Source of the DNA: Saussurea involucrata
Lineage: Eukaryota; Streptophyta; Magnoliopsida; Asterales; Asteraceae
DNA: 64,000 nt
Direction: 5' to 3'
Assembly: GCA_033807775.1 (NCBI GenBank)
Contig: CM066312.1
Coordinates: forward strand, 26,695,696 to 26,759,695
The notes beneath the pieces were generated by a model. It was not told the DNA's origin. It made no database searches and was given only the letters and a program-made list of their open reading frames with translations. The position numbers were made by a program, and so were the translations under genes. Numbering within the stretch: the stretch's first letter is position 1; every line of letters starts with the position of its first letter. Shown piece after piece: positions 23,472 to 35,398 of this stretch.

Positions 23472-24564
23472 TTGTCCTGCAGAAGAAGTATGTGCCAATC
23501 TGGTATCTAGACTCCGGATGCTCAAGGCACATGACTGGTGACAGAAGTGCACTATCCACGTACAAAGAAACACAAGATGGTGGATCTGTGACTTTTGGAG
23601 ACAACAAAAAGGGACACATAAAAGGCTATGGAGTCATAAGGAAAGAAGACGTTTCTGTATACAAAGTTGCATATGTGGATGGCCTTAAGCACAACCTACT
23701 CAGTGTAAGTCAACTTTGTGATACAGGATTCAATGTGTTGTTCAAAAGAACTTTCTGCTCTCTACAAAGTGAAGAAACAAGTATGGAACTTCTGCGAGCT
23801 GAAAGAATAGGTGATCTATATCTAATGAACTTCAACTCAAAGAACAAGGACAAAGTTTGCCTTGTTGCCTGCAAAAGTGAAAAAGCCTGGTTATGGCACA
23901 ACAGGTTCTGTCACTTGAATTTTCACACATTGGAAAAACTGGTCAAACTTGATCTAGTTAAAGGTTTGCCAAATGTTAAATTCAATAAGGATCATTTATG
24001 TTCTGCCTGTGAGATGGGAAAACTCAAAAGAGCTTCCCACAAAGGCAAAACAGATGTGTCTTGCACCAGGCCTCTGTACATGCTTCATGTCGACCTCTGC
24101 GGTCCCATTGCAATACAGAGCCTAGGTGGCAAGAAATATATACTTGTCTTAGTTGATGAGTATTCACGTTTCACATGGGTTGAATTTATTAGAAAGAAAT
24201 CAGATGTTCCAATTATATTGATAAATCTAATGAAAAGAATCCAAGTTCTTTATGACTGCAAAATACAGAAGTTAAGAAGTGACAACGGCACAGAATTCAA
24301 AAACTGTGTCATTGAAACTTATCTTTCAACAGAAGGAATTTCACAGAACTTCTCTGCAGCTCGCACTCCACAACAGAACAGTGTTGTCGAAAGAAAGAAT
24401 CGCACACTTGTGGAAGCCGCAAGAACTATGATGTCAGCATGCGGATTATCAATGAACTTTTGGGCAGAAGCAATTTCTACTGCGTGTTATACTCAAAATC
24501 GATCAACCACTGTGAAAAGACACTTCAAGACGCCTTACGAATTGCTTAACAAACGGCGGCCAAA
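23462..24564 (+). pseudogene. Protease and truncated integrase, first copy, element F
   Basis: The protease motif is WYLDSGCSRHMTG (about 23500). The integrase has the zinc domain (WHNRFCHLN ... CSACEMGK) and the catalytic core with LHVDLCGP, RSDNGTEFK and the Glu of SVVERKNR. The protein stops being integrase after KTPYELLNKRRPN at 24564 and runs on as gag tail in a fused frame to 24814. It therefore lacks the integrase C-terminus, RT and RNase H. A conventional ATG start is absent; pol is expected to be made with Gag. Confidence 0.85.
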
Positions 24565-24573
24565 TTCCAACTG

Positions 24574-26302
24574 TGAGGTATCTACTTCAAATTCCAACTC
24601 TTGTATTACCTCTTTAGATGATAATACACTTAGAATTGACATTGAATTAATTGAACTGAAAGAGATAAATCAAAGTATTCAGAAAAGACTCACTTTCAAT
24701 GAGAGAGAAGTACTGCTTCTCACTCAAGAAAAAGCAAAGATTTTTGAGGAAAAAGAGAGAATAGAAAAAGAAATGGAACAAAACTCTAGATCCTTTAAAA
24801 AAACAAATTTCTGAATTAACCAATGCTTTAAAAGATAAAACAAAAGAACTTTCAGTTTCAAGGAGCGAAACTACTGACATAAGAGCTCTTAAAGAATACT
24901 TTCAAAGAGAAAGAGAGGTATTATGGCAAGATTTAATCAGAAGAGAAGTTTTGCTTAAAAACTATAAAGATGCACAGAAAGTTTATGAAAAAATACTCTC
25001 ACAAATAGGGTGACGAGGTATAGGGTATGATGATATCACCCTAGGTGTTGAAGGCAAAAGAAACAAACCTCTGTCCTCGTTATTTGTGATTGGAAAAACA
25101 AACAAACCAGATTTTCCAAATCTAATCTCTGTAAGCAAACGGGCGAAAATCTCTGTGGATCCTTACTTGAAGAAACATAAGAAGATGATTAACGTGTGGT
25201 TTGAAAACACAGACTCATCATCTTCAACCTCTGTCAATAGAGGTATCAAACCAAAGAAATATCTGAAAACACAAGATCAGATTGGTATCTTCAAGTTTGG
25301 TAAACCAGAGACCCAAACACAGGTTGCTTTTGTCTGTTTGATAAACGTTGAAAAGAATTTATCAGCAGAAGCTCCTGAGTTTAAACCCATTTTTCAGAAG
25401 AAAACTTTAAAAACTTGATTGAAAAAGAAATTTTGGAAATATGGAAATCAAGCGTTTTAGAAAAATTATGTACATCTTCTATAGATAAATCTCTCACTGA
25501 AGAAATCTTATTAGAAACCTCTGCAATCTATGAAAACTATTCTACAAAGGAAGAAAGCTTGTATGATACATGTTCGGAAAATTCAACCTCTATTGAAAGA
25601 ATTGACTCAACCTCTGTATACGAGGACGACTCATCTTCTGACGATTCAGAGTCAGATGTTACATCTGGGATAACTCTCTATGACACAGAGGATGTTAAAT
25701 ACTCCTCTAAAGTTCCTCACAGAACTATTTCTCCAAAAGAGAAAATCACAGAGATTCCAATCTGCCTAGATTTTCTAAATTTGAATCTACATGTCAAAAC
25801 CTCTGCTGAGCTTAAAATGTTACAGAAGACCTCTATTGATCCTATAAGTTCTAGATTTTCAAAACCCAAGGTTAATAAATCTTTTTCTTCTGTGACAGTG
25901 ATAAAGGAAGTTCACCACAGAAGCAACCCACTGAAGGCAGGTCCTAAACAGAGCTTTTGCAAACAACATTCGAGTGTTCATAGATCTTCTAGTAATAGGA
26001 AATCTAATGTAAAGAAAGAATGTAATGCCTCTATGGCTGAGTTTAAAAAGTTCAATGAAAAGTTCAAACAAATTACATCTCATATTCAATACTGTCATTG
26101 CTTTGATCTTATGTCTAAACTTCATAATCATTTTTTAAATCAAGATTGTCTACTCTCTACGCCAATTCAAAAGTCAAATCCCACAAAGAAACAATCTGAC
26201 TTTTCTGCAGAAAACAAAATGTATTTCAAGAATGCCAAAGCAAACTTGAAAAACTCTAACAATATTGGACCCATATGGATATGGGTACCTAAATCTCTGT
26301 GA
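24574..26302 (+). pseudogene. gag tail, second copy, element F
   Basis: It repeats 21742-23471 with small differences. It opens in the truncated integrase frame, then has a frame change near 24814, a TGA near 25010 and a further frame change near 25400. It ends GPIWIWVPKSL at 26302, as in copy 1. Having no start, capsid or primary promoter, it is unlikely to be made as a separate protein. Confidence 0.8.
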
Positions 26303-29300
26303 TTGTCCTGCAGAAGAAGTATGTGCCAATCTGGTATCTAGACTCCGGATGCTCAAGGCACATGACTGGTGACAGAAGTGCACTATCCACGTACAAAGAA
26401 ACACAAGATGGTGGATCTGTGACTTTTGGAGACAACAAGAAAGGACACATAAAAGGCTATGGAGTCATAAGGAAAGAAGACGTTTCTGTATACAAAGTTG
26501 CATATGTGGATGGCCTTAAGCACAACCTACTCAGTGTAAGTCAACTTTGTGATACAGGATTCAATGTGTTGTTCAAAAGAACTTTCTGCTCTCTACAAAG
26601 TGAAGAAACAAGTATGGAACTTCTGCGAGCTGAAAGAATAGGTGATCTATATCTAATGAACTTCAACTCAAAGAACAAAGACAAAGTTTGCCTTGTTGCC
26701 TGCAAAAGTGAAGAAGCCTGGTTATGGCACAACAGGTTCTGTCACTTAAATTTTCACACATTGGAAAAACTGGTCAAACTTGATCTAGTTAAAGGTTTGC
26801 CAAATGTTAAATTCAATAAGGATCATTTATGTTCTGCCTGTGAGATGGGAAAACTCAAAAGAGCTTCCCACAAAGGCAAAACAGATGTATCTTGCACTAA
26901 ACCTCTGTACATGCTTCATGTCGACCTCTGCGGTCCCATTGCCATACAGAGCCTAGGTGGCAAGAAATACATACTTGTCCTAATTGATGAGTATTCGCGT
27001 TTCACATGGGTTGAATTCGTTAGAAAGAAATCAGATGTTCCAAATATATTGATAAATCTAATGAAAAGAATCCAAGTTCTTTATAATTGCAGAATACAGA
27101 AGTTAAGAAGTGACAATGGCACAGAATTTAAAAACTCTGTCATTGAAGCCTATCTTTCAACAGAAGGAATATCACAGAACTTCTCTGCAGCTCGCACTCC
27201 ACAACAGAACGGTGTTGTCGAAAGAAAAAATCGAACACTTGTGGAAGCCGCAAGAACTATGATGTCAGCATGCGGATTATCAATGAACTTTTGGGCAGAA
27301 GCAATTTCTACTGCGTGTTATACTCAAAATCGATCAACCATTGTGAAAAGACACCTCAAGACGCCTTACGAATTGATTAACAAACGGCGGCCAAACATCA
27401 AATTTTTCCATGTATTCGGATGCAAATGCTTCGTCTTAAACGACAGAGATTCAAGAGGAAAGTTTGATGTAAAAGCAGATGAAGGCAAATTCATTGGATA
27501 CTCTGCCACTTCCAAAGCCTACAGAACATTCCTTACAAAATCTCACAAGATTGTAGAAAGCATCAATGTTTCTTTTGATGATTCATTCCAAATGACTTCT
27601 GAACAAATCAGTTCAGAACTCGGAATTAAAGGGAAATCCTCTGTCATCTCACGAGCAAAAGAAGACCTGGATCTTCTATTTTTAGAGATGCTCAACGAAA
27701 ACATTGATCCTTCTGTTGGAACAATCAGAGTTTCTGAAGAACCATCCTCTGTCGGACAAAATCCTACAGGTTTGTCTCTAACTGGTCCTAAATATGCTTC
27801 ATCTTCTTCTGTACATACTACAGATGCAATTGCCGAAGCAGAAGAAAGTGCAGAAGAAGAAACATCAAGGAAAACGACCACAGAAGCTGCACAAACCACA
27901 GAAGAACCAATTACAGAGGAAATCGAGGACCAAGACTATACGTCCTCAGAGGAACAAACTCCACCACCACTCATACCAATCATTCCACAAACGGTAGAAT
28001 CAACTACCAAGGCACGAAGAACAACAGAGGCTACACAAGAAGAAACACAAGAAGTCTCTAAAGAAAGTCTGAATGACATTGATGATCATCTTCCACGCAC
28101 AACTCAATGGACAAAAAGCCATCCTCCAAGCCAAATAATCGGAGAACCTTCTGACGCAGTAAAAACAAGGTCTGCCACTGCTAACTTTTGTTTCTTTACA
28201 AATTTTATTAGTGTGATAGAACCAAAGAAGATTTCTGAAGCCCTAGATGACCCAAACTGGGTAGACGCCATGCAAGAAGAACTTTTGCAATTTGAGCGTA
28301 ACAGAGTATGGACTCTAGTACCTCTGCCAAGAGGAAAACAGGCCATTGGGACTAAATGGGTCTACAGAAATAAGAAGGATGAAGATGGAGTGGTCATCAG
28401 AAACAAAGCAAGATTAGTAGCAAAGGGATACAGACAAGAAGAAGGCATAGACTACGATGAAACTTTTGCCCCTGTCGCACGGCTCGAAGCAATAAGAATA
28501 TTCTTAGCCTTCGCAGCCCACAGAGGTTTTAAAGTCTATCAGATGGACGTAAAATCAGCTTTTCTCAACGGTGAAATCCAAGAAGAGGTCTACGTTAATC
28601 AGCCACCAGGATTTGAAAGCTCAAAGTTTCCAAGGCATGTATACTACCTTGAAAAAGCTTTATATGGACTGAAACAGGCTCCACGAGCATGGTATGAACG
28701 ACTTTCTACCTTTCTTCTAGTCAATGGTTACAACAGAGGTACAACAGATACTACCTTATTCTATAAACGCAAAAGTAGTGAGATAATGCTTGTACAAATA
28801 TACGTAGATGACATAATTTTTGGGTCTACTAATTCAGAAGAGTGTAAAAGATTTGAAAAACTCATGCAGAGTGAGTTTGAAATGAGTATGATGGGATAAT
28901 TAACTTTCTTCCTCGGACTCCAAGTCAAACAATCATCAGAGGGAATTTTTATAAATCAAGCTAAATATGTCTCTGACATTCTTTCCAAGCATAGTTTCTC
29001 TAATGCCTCTGCAATGAAAACTCCAATGGCCACTGGAAACAAGTTATTCTTAGATTCAGATGGCATCTCTGTAGAATGCACTCTCTATAGAGGCATGATT
29101 GGATCTCTGTTATACTTAACAGCAAGCAGACCTGACATTATGCATGCCACATGTCTCTGTGCACGCTATCAAGCTAATCCAAAGAAATCACATTATGATG
29201 CCGTAAAGAGAATCTTTAGATACCTAAAAGGGACCAAAAATCTTGGTCTCTGGTATCCACAGAACTCTGGTTTTGGTCTTAAAGCTTATACAGATTCAGA

Positions 29301-29745
29301 CTATGGAGGATGCATGCTCGACAGAAAGAGTACCTCTGGGAGTTGTCAATTCCTAGGTGGTAAACTAGTCAGTTGGACCTCCAAGAAGCAGAATTGTGTT
29401 TCCACATCCACTGCAGAAGCTAAATACGTTGCTGCCGCTAGCTGTTGTTCTCAGGTTCTATGGATGAAGACTCAGCTAAAAGACTACGGCCACATTCTGT
29501 TCAAAATACCCATCTTCTGCGATTCCAAAAGTGCTATTGCTATCTCTGCCAACCCTGTGCAACACTCAAAAACCAAGCATATCGATATAAGGTATCACTT
29601 CTTGAAACATCATGTTGAATACGGTACAATCGAAATGCATTTTGTGCCCACAGAATATCAACTCGCTGACTTATTCACCAAAGCACTAGACGAGAAAAGA
29701 TTCAACTTCTTGGTAGGTAAGATAGGAATGATTAACATGGTGTGA
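26293..29745 (+). pseudogene. pol of element F (protease, integrase, RT, RNase H), one nonsense codon
   Basis: One frame holds the whole polyprotein. Protease is WYLDSGC; integrase has WHNRFCHLN ... CSACEMGK, then LHVDLCGP, RSDNGTEFK and NGVVERKNR. A Ser/Thr/Glu-rich linker spans 27640-28090. RT has MQEELLQFE, GTKWVYRNK, FLNGEIQEEVYV and the catalytic QIYVDDIIFGS. RNase H contains TDSDYGG and ends at 29745. TAA at 28897-28899 (MMG*LTFFLGL) is a single-base change from the Glu codon in element A. Domain order PR-IN-RT-RH is diagnostic of Ty1/copia. Confidence 0.9.
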
Positions 29746-30963
29746 AAATCCTCAGTAAGTATAGTTTTATATTCTGTAAATAATAAGTAAATACATTGCT
29801 TAATTTATTGCTTTGATTAATTCTACTTCTATATGTAAATTCTTAAAACCTTAAATAGTTCTTAAAATCACAGAGCTTCTGTAAGTCAACTCAGAACCTC
29901 TGACGACCCCTACAGAACCTCTGAAAAACCATGACCTATGTTCTATGCAAAACTTATCATTCTTTGATCCAAGCATAGGTCAAGGGGGAGCAAAAGGAAA
30001 TTACTTGATCTACAGAGGTGATTAGATCAAGGGGGAGCAAAAGAAAATTCTTGATCTACAGAAGTGATTAGATCAAGGGGGAGCAAAAGGGGCCCTGAGA
30101 TGATCTACAGAGGTAAAATCTCTCAAAGGAAAGCCGAAGAAGAATGTCGATAATTCTCCATCGACAGAAGAAAGACAAAACTGCCGAGAACAGAAGAACC
30201 AAAAGGTATGTCTCTCGCATGAAAGGTTTTTAGAAAACAGTTTTCTAGGACAAGAATTGTCAAATATGTCCTAAATATACTGTGAATAACATTTCAAAAA
30301 TCAAAAGTTCAAAAGATTCAACAAAATTCGAAATAGGAGAAATTTAAGGTCATAGAGCTTCTGCTGAGCTCAACAGAGCTTCTGCAGGAAATATGCTTTG
30401 TGATCACAAATTAACCCTCTGTCGATCTTTTGGAATGTTATCTCGAAAACCGACAACACACACCATGACCTTCTCGAACAAAACGTTTATCAATATAGTT
30501 TTATCGGACACCAACCTTCAAAAATGTGCGAAAAACATCTCTTAACACAGATCAAAAATTGGATGATCAGAAAATTAATAGAATTCAAGTTATAAGATTT
30601 TTTCTCTCATAGAGCTTCTGCTGGCTCTCACAGAGCTTCTGCAAGTTCCATCAGAGCTACAAAACCTCTGTGAGTAAAATTTCTTGACAAAATCCTATTA
30701 ATCCTCTCCAATATTTTTACAAACGTTTTCGTTCAAAGAGGAATCTTCAAAGTCATGATAACAATGAGATATATGAGAAGGTTAAAACTCTAAGATTTTC
30801 AAAATCACAGAGCTTCTGTAAAACACAAAAGTTCTGCCATTTTGTTATCTGTGGTAATAACGGTTACTTTTACTGAGAGTGAAACTCATATGGCTAAGAA
30901 CAACTCCACGCGCCTAGCATTAATGGGCCGCGCACGATGTCCTGTCATCTTCTGACATGGCCT
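29746..30963 (+). other. Spacer between RNase H and ORF3 promoter of element F
   Basis: There is no convincing ORF. Three tandem units containing GATCAAGGGGGAGCAAAAG lie at about 29965-30092, giving three internal polypurine tracts. Words of the type CAGAGCTTCTG and CAGAACCTCTG are frequent (for example 29880, 29900, 30355, 30610, 30810), often as inverted pairs. Confidence 0.75.
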
Positions 30964-31186
30964 ACGTGTCCCATTTTCATTGAGCAAACATGGAACGTTT
31001 TTTTTGGTAAGTTGAACCCGCCGCTCAAACTCGAGTGCGGATTCCAAACTTTAATCCATTGCCATATATTTTACCCTTTCGAAGTCTACCGTTTTACCAT
31101 CCTATAAAAACAAACCTTACCCTCTCATAAAACTTTTTACAAACTCTCATCTTCTTCTCCGGCGATACCCTGCAAAACACTTGCAA
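30964..31186 (+). promoter_or_regulatory. Candidate internal promoter for ORF3 of element F
   Basis: An ACGTGTC G-box-like core (30964-30970) is followed by a TATA box, CCTATAAAAAC (31101-31111), and a start codon at 31187. The predicted leader is about 50 bases and has no upstream ATG. Elements A and J have the same arrangement before ORF3, with full CACGTG boxes. This is inferred from motif order and position only. Confidence 0.5.
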
Positions 31187-32257
31187 ATGGCTTCATCTTC
31201 TCGAGCTACATCCTCTGAACTCTCTCCGGCGAACTCAACGGAAAACTCCCCTGCTCATTCAGAACATTCTGAAAACCCCAGCCTTGCAAGAGATATTGAA
31301 CAACAAGATTCCGGGGACTCCGCAGACTTTGCTCCGACGACACACTTGCAAAACTTCATAGCTAAGGATCATTTCGAAGCCACTCTTCCTATCAAATCCA
31401 ACAACTGTTATTTGGTCCCCTCACCCACTACTTTCGGCGAAGCCCATGCCATACTTCTGAACATCATGGAAAACCATATCCTCTTCCCTCTACTATCAAG
31501 AACCCCTAACAGAATTCCAGTCCGTTATTTGAACCAATTTTGGCAAAGCTGCCGATTTGATAAAGACGATTCTCTTATCAAAGGGTACATTTCAAGACCT
31601 GATAAATCTGAGCATCTTGAAATCAAGTTTAACAGAACAATGTTCTCACTTGAATTCAACCTACCAACAAGGGGTCTTCTGGGATTGAAAAGTTATGCAG
31701 AGCAACCAACAGACGAAGAGCTCTGTCGATTCGTGGAAATGCTTGGGTACAACACCCAACTACGGAACAGAAATGACTTCCGCAGAGGCCGATTACCACC
31801 TCTGTGGAACACTTTGTTCTCTATTCTTAACAGATGTCTGACAGGAAAGATAGGGAGTATTGACCAGAGCTCACATCAAATCTTGAGCATCATGTATGGG
31901 GTTTACTATGATCTTCCACTAGATTATGCGACCATAATGATGCAAGAGATCATAAACACCATCGACAGAAAGAACAACTCGAAAAGGGTCAAAGAGAACG
32001 ATCCCAACTTTCTACCACCTCTGCAATTCCAAAGAATATTGGGAGTACTGTTCGAACCTCTGCTGCTAATCCAAAATTGGCCAATGGAAGGGCCAACTCC
32101 CAAACAGTTTCCGATGAACAAAAATACCCCCACTGATCATGCTGATGGCTACTCACACTGCAGACCTCTGTCAAAGAAACTTCTGCGCTACGCATCGAAC
32201 ATATCCCTTAAGAAAGAGTATATACGCGATCATAGACTCCAAAACCGAGTCCTATGA
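31187..32257 (+). CDS. ORF3 first segment of element F (envelope-like)
   Basis: The best start is ATG 31187 (MASSSRATS), because ORF3 of element A also starts MASS. An acidic, Ser-rich head precedes a conserved core at about residues 90-310, with YLNQFWQSCRF, LPPLWNTLFSILNRCLT and LQFQRILGVLFEPL. The core aligns with ORF3 of A (QLLLSQFWYSARH ...) and J. It ends at a TGA that overlaps the next ATG (ATGA at 32254-32257), so either a frameshift mutation or re-initiation joins the segments. No signal peptide or transmembrane helix is apparent, so the envelope label is positional. Function unknown. Confidence 0.75.
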   Translation: MASSSRATSSELSPANSTENSPAHSEHSENPSLARDIEQQDSGDSADFAPTTHLQNFIAKDHFEATLPIKSNNCYLVPSPTTFGEAHAILLNIMENHILFPLLSRTPNRIPVRYLNQFWQSCRFDKDDSLIKGYISRPDKSEHLEIKFNRTMFSLEFNLPTRGLLGLKSYAEQPTDEELCRFVEMLGYNTQLRNRNDFRRGRLPPLWNTLFSILNRCLTGKIGSIDQSSHQILSIMYGVYYDLPLDYATIMMQEIINTIDRKNNSKRVKENDPNFLPPLQFQRILGVLFEPLLLIQNWPMEGPTPKQFPMNKNTPTDHADGYSHCRPLSKKLLRYASNISLKKEYIRDHRLQNRVL

Positions 32258-33330
32258 CACCCCCGCGTTTAGGTGTCCCCCTAGGAACAATGATAGCAAA
32301 ACCTCTTTCCACTCAAGCAGAAAAGGATCAAAAGTTAGCAAAACACATGGCTATTCAGCTCAGCTTCATAGCCAAACACGCAGAAATAATGGGAAAGAAG
32401 TCTTCATCAAGAACCTCTGCATCTACTCCAAAAGCAAAGAAGAGAAAAACTGCAGAAGGCACCTCAACAAGCACTACAGAAGATCGACCTTCACCTCCCC
32501 ATGCCACAGAGATTGGCTCCTCTGCTCCTCCCCTTTTCACAAAACAGAAAAAGAAGAGATCCAAATCAACAGAGGAAGGGGCACCAAAACCAAAGAGGAG
32601 GAAAACCAAAAAGAAGCATGGTAAAACACTTAAAAAGTTGTTTACCATTGCAGAAGAGGAAATCATAGAGGGAGAAACTGCAGAAGAAGAAGATGCAGAA
32701 GTAGGAATGACAGAAGAAGGATATCAATCACCCTATCAATCTCCAGATAGATTTGCTCACCAAGGAGACCTGAATGATTTCCTACAGAACCCCGAAATTG
32801 CAAACACCCTTAATACAGCAGGGTGGACGGCACAACCTCTCGACCACCACACTCCAGAAGAACAAGATTTCTTCATTTCTAGCATTGACACACATCTACA
32901 CGAAGATGACACAACACCTAGAAATCAACCAGCCAAAACCCCTGTGATTTTACAAAACCCTTTCATTCAAGGATTGGACGTCCACAGAAGAAGTCCAAAC
33001 CAAGCTTCAGAAGAAACAGAACAAATCGAAGCTGAGTGGAATACAACTAAAGTTACAGAGGCAACGGTTGTAGAAGAAACCACAGAAACAGGGATAGAAA
33101 TCTCAGAGGTAGATTCAGATGAAGAAGAGGCTATCTGGATACGAAAAGGTCTCTATCATCCTCATGTCATGAGATTATACGGATCTCATCACATGTATGA
33201 CTCCTTGCGGACAGAGCAAGGAACTTCCACAGAACCAGAAGAAGAAACAAGAAAAGATGCCGAAGTTGAAGAAGGCACACATCAATCACCCCTCCCAGTG
33301 CAACCCACATTTCTAACTCCGCAGGTCTAG
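32254..33330 (+). CDS. ORF3 second segment of element F
   Basis: A low-complexity protein rich in Lys, Thr and Glu with nuclear-signal-like basic runs (KAKKRKT, KPKRRKTKKKH) and an acidic tail. It begins at the ATGA overlap with the previous segment and stops at 33328-33330, after which the frame 33331-33600 carries on in similar style. The three pieces were probably one long ORF3. The CAGAGG/CCTCTG word recurs throughout, usually as Thr-Glu or Thr-Ser codons. Confidence 0.6.
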   Translation: MTPPRLGVPLGTMIAKPLSTQAEKDQKLAKHMAIQLSFIAKHAEIMGKKSSSRTSASTPKAKKRKTAEGTSTSTTEDRPSPPHATEIGSSAPPLFTKQKKKRSKSTEEGAPKPKRRKTKKKHGKTLKKLFTIAEEEIIEGETAEEEDAEVGMTEEGYQSPYQSPDRFAHQGDLNDFLQNPEIANTLNTAGWTAQPLDHHTPEEQDFFISSIDTHLHEDDTTPRNQPAKTPVILQNPFIQGLDVHRRSPNQASEETEQIEAEWNTTKVTEATVVEETTETGIEISEVDSDEEEAIWIRKGLYHPHVMRLYGSHHMYDSLRTEQGTSTEPEEETRKDAEVEEGTHQSPLPVQPTFLTPQV

Positions 33331-33600
33331 CTGCAGAAGGAGTTATTGAAAAAGAGCAGCACAGCTCGATCCCAAACCAACCCATCCAGCCAGAGGTTAC
33401 TCTTTCAACCTCTGTGCCCACAGAAACCGGGGAATCCATTCCTAGGGAGTCTCCTCAAAGAGACTCACCTAATGTTCGTGATCAATCGCCCCAGATCACA
33501 CAAGAACACCCTACAGAGGAATTTGTTTCCTCTGACACGCACTTATTAAGACCCACACTTCTTTCAGAGAGAAGTAGAGAGCACAAAGACAAAGAGACTC
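33331..33600 (+). pseudogene. ORF3 third segment of element F, part before element E
   Basis: The frame reads AAEGVIEKEQHSS ... SREHKDKETL and is cut at 33600 by element E. Removing E and one GACTC copy continues it in frame as KETLDKSPSQQ into 39262-41884. Its frame is shifted relative to the second segment. Confidence 0.75.
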
Positions 33601-33855
33601 TGTTAAATCCCAAATCTCTAGCAATAAGATATGAATGTAGTGAGAGAGAATTTAGAGAGCAAATATGTCATCCATGTATTGAGCTCAAAGGATTACAAAA
33701 GGTTTCTAAAAGATTACAAAAGCTTACTAACAAATGAACTAGACAAGCCTATTTATACCCATGACATACAAGGTATAAAGGCATTCACAATACTGTATAG
33801 ACTCATACAGTACATTGACTTTACAGTAAATCTTGAATACAATAATGCTCTAACA
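33601..33855 (-). repeat. 3' LTR of element E (255 bp)
   Basis: TGTTAAATCC to CTCTAACA. A TATAAATAGG-type box is on the minus strand near 33750-33758. I see no difference from the copy at 39007-39261. Confidence 0.95.
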
Positions 33856-34967
33856 ATCTCCCCCTTTGGATTCAAGATTTAAAAAATTTGACAGCAGTCT
33901 TCAGCTCTTTGTAAAGTCAATCTTCTTCAACAGACACTTTATCAAACTATCTTCAAGTAGCTTTATCTCCACTAGTTCACGGCGAACTATATGCTTTGAC
34001 ACTCTTTAAGAACTCAGCTTTGAAGAATCTTCAGACAAACATGAAAAGTCATTGTCTTTTTCTTTGAAAAATCAACCTTCTTCAATACAATCTTCAACAG
34101 ATTGTCTTCAAGTCTTGAACATGGATTTCATATCTTTATATAGAACCATCAATTCGGAACAAGATAAATCAGAAACGATTAGAGTTTGGATCAGAAAGAT
34201 GTGAAACCATCCACATTGTTGAACTTTTAGGTGTAAGCGCATTCCGATAACCACTCAGAACTAAGATAACCAAATTCAGCAACATTTGGACTTCACATGA
34301 TCCTTCTCCCCAATCTTCAGTCTTTGTTCACGAATCTTTGACTTGAAATATATTTGACTTGAAAGCTCTTTGACATGAAATTGAATTAAACATTTCTCCC
34401 CCTTTTTCGATGAAACTGAGCATCATTATCATCGAAAACCTTTTTCAATTTCAGTCGTGTCTTTGAGTATTGCTAACAATCTCCTCCTTACAGAATAACC
34501 TTGCTCCCCCTCAAAATAAGAATTCTGGAGCAATTTATTTTCTCCCCCTGAAAGTATGCATATATTTCAATAACGCACAATATACAGATTTTAAAAAATT
34601 TACACAAGGAAAATAAAATTCATTGAACTTCATTTTATAACTACTAACATTTGATCATTTGAATGCTTTACAAAAGAAATTCAACTTAATGAAATTTAAC
34701 AATATTTCAATCAAATGAAATCAAATGCATGTGTTTGGATTCAAAAAACAAGACATCATTGCATATCAAGTTACAAACGTTCAGTTTCAACCCCTTTATT
34801 AAATCTATTTGGTGTGCTAGCATGCGAAATATGATTAGCATCAAGCGTATGCAATTCTTAAACATATAAGAATACTTTGCTCTACTCACACTATGTGTCC
34901 AAAATCAGAATTTCATAAATTTACGGGTTTATCGCGACTTTGTATTTTCCCAAGTTTCAAGAGATGT

Positions 34968-35090
34968 GTGCTCATTGGCATCTTTTGATTTTGTGCACAT
35001 TGACATCTTTTGATTTTGTGCTCATTGGCATCTTTTGATTCTGTGCTCATTGGCATCCTTTGATTTTGTGCTCATTGGCATCTTTTGATC
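34968..35090. repeat. 25 bp tandem array, five units
   Basis: The unit is GTGCTCATTGGCATCTTTTG plus ATTTT, repeated five times with a few substitutions and a shorter last unit. Confidence 0.92.
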
Positions 35091-35123
35091 AAAAAGTTTA
35101 GTAAGAATAAGATACACCGTTAA

Positions 35124-35398
35124 ACATGACTTTCTATCTGGTTCTATAGCAGGATTTGGGTTAGCAGATCCTAGACCAGTTGGCCTTAGGTGCTAGGTGA
35201 CGAGCACCCCTTAGAACTTAATTTCCCAAACCAGAAAGGCCACATCGATATATCTTAAACCCATTTGTACCAGTAGAACATGGCTTTATATCTGGTTCTA
35301 TTGCAGGATTTGGGTCAGCCGATCCCAGACCAGTTGATCTTAGGGACTAGGTGTCGAGCACCCCTTAGGACTTACTCTCCCAAACCAGAAAGGCCACA
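35124..35398. repeat. About 120 bp direct duplication in element E
   Basis: 35124-35244 and 35279-35398 are similar; both contain ATCTGGTTCTAT, GCAGGATTTGGG, CGAGCACCCCTTAG and CAAACCAGAAAGGCCACA. They are diverged, so older than the insertion of E. Confidence 0.85.

Larger units (their letters stand above)
21742..27395 (+). repeat. Direct tandem duplication of gag tail, protease and integrase inside element F
   Basis: Copy 1 is about 21742-24564 and copy 2 about 24574-27395. Copy 1 breaks in integrase after AACGGCGGCCAAA, and the tail of gag starts again at TGAGGTATC. Nine bases (TTCCAACTG) separate the copies; AAATTCCAACT also occurs a few bases downstream (about 24588), suggesting a slipped template. 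By eye the copies differ by a few percent, clearly more than the two LTRs of F. Confidence 0.9.

Noticed and set aside
33631..33882. Frames inside the E LTRs (also 39037-39282) as small genes
   Set aside because: They are identical because the LTRs are identical, and nothing suggests translation.
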